Origin: Bacteroides sp.
GTDB lineage: Bacteria > Bacteroidota > Bacteroidia > Bacteroidales > Muribaculaceae
DNA: 64,000 nucleotides
Assembly: GCA_023666835.1 (NCBI GenBank)
Contig: JAMPBJ010000001.1
Location: 26,110-90,109, forward strand
Direction of reading: 5' to 3'
Shown: in pieces, positions 60,701 to 64,000 of the stretch
Layout of the letters: every line of letters begins with the position of its first letter
How positions within the stretch are numbered: the first letter of the stretch is position 1
Program-made: the position numbers and the translations under genes
The notes under the pieces: model-generated
Told to the model about the DNA's origin: nothing
Seen by the model: only the letters and a program-made list of their open reading frames with translations
Database searches by the model: none

Positions 60701-62222
60701 ATTCACCCACCTGGTAGACACGGCCATTGTAGGTATACTCGTAGGCCACGCCGACCACGTCGTCGGAATTCAGCTGGCTCTTGAATGAAATGTAGCCGAG
60801 GGTGGGATTGAGCGTATACTCGCTTTCGGTGAGCAGACGTGCGCTTTCCACTTTTTCATAGTCGTGGCCACCCTCGATGCCGAATGCCGACAAGGGGGCA
60901 AGCACTTGTGTGACCTCGTTGATGTTTCGTGCTCCGGGATAGTCGGTCTTTATGGTCGAAAGCAGATTGTTGGAATTGTTGGCCGGATTGACAAGCGACG
61001 GATCGGGCTGCCAGTAGTTGTTGGCCATATGCGATTCTTCGGCCAGGTCCATGAATGCCACTATGTTGCGGCTCTGATTGAAGTTGTTGTTTTTGTTCGT
61101 CACCCATATTTCGATACGAGTGATCTGCACCCCCGACGACACGTAGGGCAGTTTCGAGGCAAACCGGTCGTAGTTGTCGCGGAAGAAATGTCCGAGGAAA
61201 AAGTGGCGGTTCTGATCATAGTTGTCGGCAGTGATCTGGAATGGAGTGGTCTGCACGCCGCCATTGGTGGAAATCGAACGTGATTCAGAGTTCTGCTGCG
61301 ACACAAGTGCGGTGGCGGTCAGTCGTCCGAATTGCAGTTTGGTCTTGATGCCGAACAGTGCGGTGCTACCACGGATCAATGCTGATCCGGTCGACATGCT
61401 GACGTTGCCGGCTTCGATGGATTTCACGATGTCGTCCTCTTTGCCTTCATACTGGAGCTTGATGTTTTTTGAATCGAAGTCGAATGTAGCATCAGTGTTG
61501 TACGACATGTTGAAATTCAGGCGGTCGCCGACCGAGGCGGCGATTGTGGCCTGAATTTTCTGATTGAAGTCGAAAAAGGTCTTTCGACGTGCCGACAGTG
61601 ACAAGGCCGGGTTGTCGGTTTTGCTCGACTTGATACCCATGTCGATCTGAACCGAACCCTGTGTTTTGAGGCGCACTCCGCCGGGGCCGAATATCTTTTC
61701 AAGTGGACCGAGAGCAAAGTTCATGTCGAGAATGTCGAAAGGCTTTTTCTCCGTTTCCTGAGTGAGCGATTCGGCATTGCGTTGACGGTAATAGTTTTGC
61801 ATCGACTGCCGTAGTTGCCAGTTGTTGTATTGCTGCTCTGTGAGCATGAACGGAGTGGAGATGTCGCGATTGCCGACGCGGGTGTGAATGACATAGTAGC
61901 CAAGCGTAGGATCATATTCTGCCTCCGTGACAATGTTGGATGGTGTATTGAGATCGAAAGGCAGCGGATCGGCCATTAGGTCTTCGTAGGTCTGTGGCAG
62001 GGTGGGACTTACGGCAAAACTAATGGAGTCTGTGGCAGGTGTGTTTTTGCTCGCAGAAGCCGAGGCTGAAGATGTGGTGGCTGGAGGTGGCGGCAGTTCT
62101 GATTTATAGTATTGTGCCCAGGCCGCTGCGCCAAATAGAGAAACAGCGATCATGACCGACCAAAACAGTCGACCGAGCCATTTAAGGCCACTGAGCTTAT
62201 TCTTGTTCAATCTTCCTGCCAC
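54711..62222 (-). CDS. sprA: SprA, giant outer-membrane protein of the type 9 secretion system
   Basis: SprA (SOV in Porphyromonas) is the very large barrel that forms the type 9 secretion translocon. The frame encodes about 2503 residues from the GTG at 62222. It has a signal peptide (LFWSVMIAVSLFGAAAWA), the N-terminal SprA domain (LTEQQYNNWQLRQSMQNYYRQRN, FDFDSKNIKLQYEGKEDDI), long stretches of alternating beta strands, and an ending FGLSFNFSLAR as in outer-membrane barrels. No ATG gives a full signal: GTG 62222 or TTG 62210 are the likely starts, as the ATG at 62153 cuts off its basic part. It follows ruvA, the usual order in the phylum. Confidence 0.95.
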   Translation of the reverse strand: MAGRLNKNKLSGLKWLGRLFWSVMIAVSLFGAAAWAQYYKSELPPPPATTSSASASASKNTPATDSISFAVSPTLPQTYEDLMADPLPFDLNTPSNIVTEAEYDPTLGYYVIHTRVGNRDISTPFMLTEQQYNNWQLRQSMQNYYRQRNAESLTQETEKKPFDILDMNFALGPLEKIFGPGGVRLKTQGSVQIDMGIKSSKTDNPALSLSARRKTFFDFNQKIQATIAASVGDRLNFNMSYNTDATFDFDSKNIKLQYEGKEDDIVKSIEAGNVSMSTGSALIRGSTALFGIKTKLQFGRLTATALVSQQNSESRSISTNGGVQTTPFQITADNYDQNRHFFLGHFFRDNYDRFASKLPYVSSGVQITRIEIWVTNKNNNFNQSRNIVAFMDLAEESHMANNYWQPDPSLVNPANNSNNLLSTIKTDYPGARNINEVTQVLAPLSAFGIEGGHDYEKVESARLLTESEYTLNPTLGYISFKSQLNSDDVVGVAYEYTYNGRVYQVGEFSSDITTTDQCLFVKMLKGTTVSTSLPVWDLMMKNVYSLGAYQVQQSNFKLQIKYLSDTTGTQINYLPVAGLSDIPLLQVMNLDRLDSNQQSNSDGFFDFIEGYTIESSSGKVIFPVVEPFGKHLAQKIGNPAIAKQYVYQELYDSTLVVARQFADKNKFMLVGEYQASAGSQIRLNAMNVPRGSVVVTAGGVVLTENSDYTVDYAMGIVTITNQSIIDSGQSINVTLENQSLFSLQRKTLLGLDLSYRFNDRLTIGGTLMHYSEKALTEKVNIGDEIVNNTIWGLNFSYNTEFMWLTNLLNKIPTVNATAPSKFTIQGEFAQLVPHEQKSGSNSGSSYIDDFETAQSGIDLRSPYSWFLASTPYEGGSGALFPEAGLSNNVEYGKNRALLNWYYIDRMFTSRNSSLVPGYIKSDLKQLSNPYVREITSREIFPDRQLTYGESSTIQTLNLSFYPTERGPYNLDGTNIDAEGHLLNPEKRWGGIMRRLDNTNFEQSNIEYVQFWMLNPFLDPENPNFEGGDLYFNFGELSEDILKDGLKSYENGLPNNGSNDHITTTVWGRVSTENSLTYAFDNSDQARLNQDVGLDGLPNNDEFTSPAYAAYLDQLRRTLSPETIEKMQNDPFSPFNDPAGDNYHFYRGYDYDEERLSILDRYKRYNGVEGNSLSPQDAPDPLYQSSRSLPDVEDINQDNTLNEYERYYQYKVSIRPEDLVVGRNYITDKQVSMVNTRDGNELMVEWYQFKIPLADYEKIVGSINGFSSVRFMRMFMTGFRATTHLRFATLELVRGEWRPYDFNLNSRGDAPAEGQLDVSVVNIEENSGRTPVNYVLPPGVSRISDPGQSQIVQLNEQSLSLTVTDLNAGDARGVYRNTMQDLRNYRRIQMWVHAESPIDDHTNLRNGDLSVFIRLGSDVKNNFYEYEIPLKLTPHGRYGDGTSDRFEVWPESNFMNFELQTLVDVKKQRNAAKRADEPGVGYSVLYSSQDPENQNNRVSVMGNPSLSDIRVIMVGVRNNSTTVKDGTVWLNELKVTDFESTGGWAADASAQLMMSDIATVNMTGHYESAGFGGVDQSLNERRMDDYLRYSFAVQGDLGRFLPESVKLRAPIFYSLTKEQNTPKYNPLDQDVLLSDALDGATKSERDSINAFAVQHSRMENFSISGLNFGVQSKNPMPWDPANFTINFSFSKASKSDPTTEYEYTNDYRGSLQYTYTPYIKPFKPFDKLIKSKSKAMKFFKEWELNWFPNSISFLTTMSRFYYEQQTRNAIDNDFRMPVSVSKNFLWDRQLAVTWNITKSLSLSFNSNTAARIEEPIGAVNRKLFPDRYREWRDSVWQNILHLGTPWAYNQTFVGSYRAPFNKIPALDFISANASYNATYRWDRGATVEDVNLGNTISNQASWNVDGRLNLEQLYNKNAYLKRVNTRFTASRRAASSSSRKSTKKDDTKATVKPKRFERTYALKPDTSVMIKHNLRNKKVKVTAVNASDDSPYQVKTRVVDANTVEVLTRGTDNVKFTVIEIIKEKTVWDDVAEYATRFAMSARSATVRWRDTRSLSLPLFIPGVGNAFGQSGSYGPLAPGLDFAFGFVDESYITRAKDRGWLMTNDGQTTPAIYSHTNEVNLELMLEPVKGLKIQLTGNRTDNRTQQVQFVYDDMPTAFAGSYTKTHCAIATALRSSSPDNGYQSETFNTFINNIPIIAERVEAQYAGTKYPTTGFLYGSPYAGQQYNPEVGRVSRTSSDVLIPAFLAAYTGSNPRKQYLNPFPSLAKILPNWRVTYDGLTSLSPIARIFKTLTLTHAYQCTYTVGSYSSYLNWVSADGGNIGFTLDELTGQPIPSSPYNISSVSITERFAPLIGLAATLHNNMTFNAEFREQRTLTLNSSAGQVVEASQRGITAGFGYKIVGFNTVLKIKGKQNGVSNDLTVNADFSYALNQALIRRIENNYTQATSGSRIISFNLTANYILSRRMTLGMYFEHQINTPLVSSSAYPTTNTAFGLSFNFSLAR

Positions 62223-62304
62223 AGAAATGATTTGGATAACAATCAGAATGTTTCCCCGCGGCAATGCTTCGGATGCATTTCAGGTCAATGATGCGATGGA
62301 TGGT

Positions 62305-62886
62305 CTACATCATTGACAATGCTTTCTTTATGGCTGTTTCGACCTTGATCAGGGGGTCGGAGTCGAATATCTTTTTTAGCACTTTTTGCGATTGGGCTTT
62401 GGCAAAACCAAGCATTACAAGCGCAAGCAGTGCTTCGTCGAATGCATCAGAAGTTGCAGTAGGTTGATTAATTAACGTAGAAGATGATGGTTTTATTTTA
62501 TCGCGAAGGTCGACAATTATGCGTTGTGCGGTTTTTGTGCCGATTCCCTTGACATTTCTCAATCGTGTATGGTCTCCGCCGGCTATTGTACTCTCAAGTT
62601 CGTCGGCGGTCATCGACGACAGGATCATGCGGGCGGTGTTAGCTCCGACGCCCGACACTCCGATGAGCAATCGGAAGAGCTGTCGCTCCTGTTCGCTTTC
62701 GAAGCCGAAAAGCTGATAGGCATCCTCGCGTATGGCTTCGTGAATCAAGAGACGGGCCTCGCGTTTTCCCTCAAGGGCCGTGAATGTCGACAGCGAAATG
62801 TTGACCATATAACCGATGTCGCGACAATCGACCACGGCGTAAGTGGGGGTGAGTTCGGCAATTTCGCCTTTGATATATTCAATCAT
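62305..62886 (-). CDS. ruvA: Holliday junction helicase subunit RuvA
   Basis: RuvA holds Holliday junctions in a tetramer and loads the RuvB motor. The 193-residue protein has the OB-fold domain I (MIEYIKGEIAELTPTYAVVDC), two helix-hairpin-helix motifs (FRLLIGVSGVGANTARMIL and LRNVKGIGTKTAQRIIVDLRDKI), and the C-terminal RuvB-binding domain III (about residues 145-193). Length is normal. It lies between the RluA-type gene (27 bases upstream) and sprA (about 80 bases downstream). Confidence 0.96.
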   Translation of the reverse strand: MIEYIKGEIAELTPTYAVVDCRDIGYMVNISLSTFTALEGKREARLLIHEAIREDAYQLFGFESEQERQLFRLLIGVSGVGANTARMILSSMTADELESTIAGGDHTRLRNVKGIGTKTAQRIIVDLRDKIKPSSSTLINQPTATSDAFDEALLALVMLGFAKAQSQKVLKKIFDSDPLIKVETAIKKALSMM

Positions 62887-62913
62887 TGTTTCTTAATTGT
62901 TCTTAGACGCAAA

Positions 62914-63615
62914 CTAAAGCTTTGATGGAGTGGAATCTTTTGTCGGTTCGACGTGGAACGCTTGCCACAGATTGTCGTCGGGGAGGGGAGCCTCGACATA
63001 GATTATTTCATGCGACACCGGATGCTCAAATTCGATGGAATGGGCCTGCAATGATATGCTTCCATCTGGATTCGACCGGCGGTCGCCGTATTTTAGGTCG
63101 CCTTTTATCGGACAACCAATTGCCGACAATTGCACTCTGATCTGATGTTTGCGCCCCGTCTCGAGATTGATTTTGAGCAAATGGTAGTGGTCCGACGACC
63201 CAAGCAGTTCGTAGTGTAGCACAGCTTTCTTGCTCCCGTTTTTAGGCGTGATCGACGCGTATGACTTATTGTTGCGCTCCGTCGAAGTGATGTAGTGAAC
63301 CAATGTATCGGCCTGCTTCGGAGGTATGTTGCGCGACAGTGCCAAATAGGTTTTTTCGACTTTCCCATCGCGAAACATTTCGTTGAGACGAGCAAGAGCC
63401 TTCGACGTCTTTGCAAAAATGACCAGTCCGGCTACGGGCCGATCAAGGCGGTGGACAACTCCGCAAAACACGTTGCCCGGTTTGTTGTACTTCTCTTTGA
63501 TATATTGTCGCACGACTTCCACCAGGGGAGTGTCGCCGGTTTTGTCGCCCTGCACAATCTCTCCGGGCCTTTTGTTGACTATTATAATATGATTGTCTTC
63601 GTAGACTACGTTCAT
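62914..63615 (-). CDS. RluA-family pseudouridine synthase
   Basis: The 233-residue enzyme converts uridine to pseudouridine in rRNA or tRNA. The catalytic Asp58 lies in VVHRLDRPVAGL, and the second conserved block is LLKINLETGRKHQIRVQLSAIGCPIKGDLKYGD. It lacks an S4 domain, so it belongs to the short RluA/RluC-like group common in Bacteroidetes; the target uridine is not clear. The ATG at 63615 opens the conserved NVVYEDNHIIIVNKRPG; the frame stays open upstream but has no family sequence. A -7 box lies about 30 bases upstream. Confidence 0.92.
   Translation of the reverse strand: MNVVYEDNHIIIVNKRPGEIVQGDKTGDTPLVEVVRQYIKEKYNKPGNVFCGVVHRLDRPVAGLVIFAKTSKALARLNEMFRDGKVEKTYLALSRNIPPKQADTLVHYITSTERNNKSYASITPKNGSKKAVLHYELLGSSDHYHLLKINLETGRKHQIRVQLSAIGCPIKGDLKYGDRRSNPDGSISLQAHSIEFEHPVSHEIIYVEAPLPDDNLWQAFHVEPTKDSTPSKL
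62946..62959. other. Near-match to a parS centromere site
   Basis: GTTCGACGTGGAAC differs at one base from the perfect palindrome GTTCCACGTGGAAC, the parS core I recall for Bacteroidetes. It lies within the RluA-type coding region, about 39 kb from parAB. Binding by ParB is unproven. Confidence 0.3.
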
Positions 63616-63947
63616 CTTGTCATGGTGTCTATGGTCATCAACGTGCAAAAGTAGCGAAAAAAGAGAGTTTTTCCTATAATTTAAGGTATAATGTTTCATT
63701 TCCGCTGCCGAATATTCTTTTCGGATTAGTGCCACGGGAAGATATTGATAAGATAATTGTGTACTTCTAAAATGCAATGCAATGCTTTGTCGCATAGAAT
63801 AATGGAAGGCGTTGTGGAGATGATCCGTCGTCCAGACAAAGTATCTTAAGACCATAAAAGTAAAAAAATAACCAAAAAAATATTGAGAAATATTTGTCAG
63901 ATTAAAAAAAACTCCCTACCTTTGCATCGCTTTTCGGAAGAAAGCAT
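63616..63947. other. Intergenic region with divergent promoters
   Basis: These 332 bases separate the RluA-type gene (-) from tRNA-Lys (+). They hold a minus-strand -7 box (TACTTTTG, 63653-63646) for the RluA-type gene and the tRNA-Lys promoter at 63893-63924. An open minus-strand frame up to 63855 is only an extension of the RluA-type frame. Nothing else is recognised. Confidence 0.6.
63893..63924 (+). promoter_or_regulatory. Promoter of tRNA-Lys
   Basis: TTTG (63893-63896), a 20-base spacer and TACCTTTG (63917-63924) match the Bacteroidetes consensus, ending 23 bases before the tRNA 5' end. Confidence 0.8.
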
Positions 63948-64000
63948 GATTCGCTAGCTCAGTTGGTAGAGCACAACACTTTTAATGTTGGGGTCCTGGG
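63948..64000 (+). tRNA. tRNA-Lys (anticodon TTT), 5' part
   Basis: The first 53 bases of a tRNA are present: acceptor strand GATTCGC, D arm TAGCTCAGTTGGTAGAGC, anticodon stem CAACA/TGTTG with loop CTTTTAA (anticodon TTT), the variable loop and the start of the T arm. The window ends before the 3' acceptor strand. Confidence 0.93.

Overview
The window is a stretch of chromosome from a member of the Bacteroidota, order Bacteroidales. Evidence for this: repeated promoters of the Bacteroidetes sigma type (TTG, 19-20 bases, TAnnTTTG); families largely confined to the phylum (SprA, PCMD and DUF4493 surface lipoproteins, DUF5683, DUF5106, DUF4923, DUF6155); phylum-typical gene orders (purine nucleoside phosphorylase-thiL, nusB-yajC-ybbR-coaE, parA-parB-DUF5683-mltD, ruvA-sprA); and KDO synthesis, so an LPS-bearing cell. 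The moderate GC content and codon use would fit a gut Muribaculaceae-like genome, but that family assignment is inference.

Layout. 0-5 kb (+): end of a purine nucleoside phosphorylase gene, thiL, then nusB-yajC-ybbR-coaE; NusB is unusually long because its N-terminal part looks duplicated. 5-10 kb (-): thrC with three followers, tRNA-Leu, and pyrE followed by an SRPBCC protein and a Rieske-like lipoprotein whose usual histidines are absent. 10-18 kb: a secreted Pro/Ser/Thr-repeat protein (+), then DUF6155, an S9 peptidase, a YgiQ radical SAM protein and UvrB (-). 18.0-19.4 kb is the one accessory-looking spot: an AT-rich orphan gene followed by about 740 bases without a convincing gene but with a chain of hairpins. 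19.4-25.1 kb (-): lytic transglycosylase, DUF5683, ParB, ParA, QueA. 25-28 kb: rplS and gdhA (+) around a 58-residue membrane protein (-). 27.7-33.9 kb (-): kdsA, rsmE, a NupG-type transporter, a DUF151 nuclease, mnmA, DoxX and a DUF5106 thioredoxin-like protein. 34-37 kb (+): clpB and a small lipoprotein. 37.4-43.2 kb (-): a four-gene surface locus with two PCMD-type lipoproteins flanking two paralogous outer-membrane barrels. 43.5-44.9 kb (+): DUF4923 protein and a glycosyltransferase. 44.9-63.6 kb (-): a frameshifted radC, glycosyltransferase, nspC, UvrD/PcrA helicase, a TrkA/TrkH potassium system, an ABC-F protein, the 7.5-kb sprA, ruvA and an RluA-type synthase. The window ends inside a tRNA-Lys.

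Most of the window is core chromosome: no CRISPR array, insertion sequence, integrase or complete prophage is visible. The parts that ordinary annotation does not explain are the hairpin-rich region at 18.7-19.2 kb, the PCMD/barrel locus, the duplicated NusB, the cysteine-ligand Rieske-like protein, and an apparently leaderless helicase gene. Several secreted surface genes have no usable ATG and probably start with GTG.
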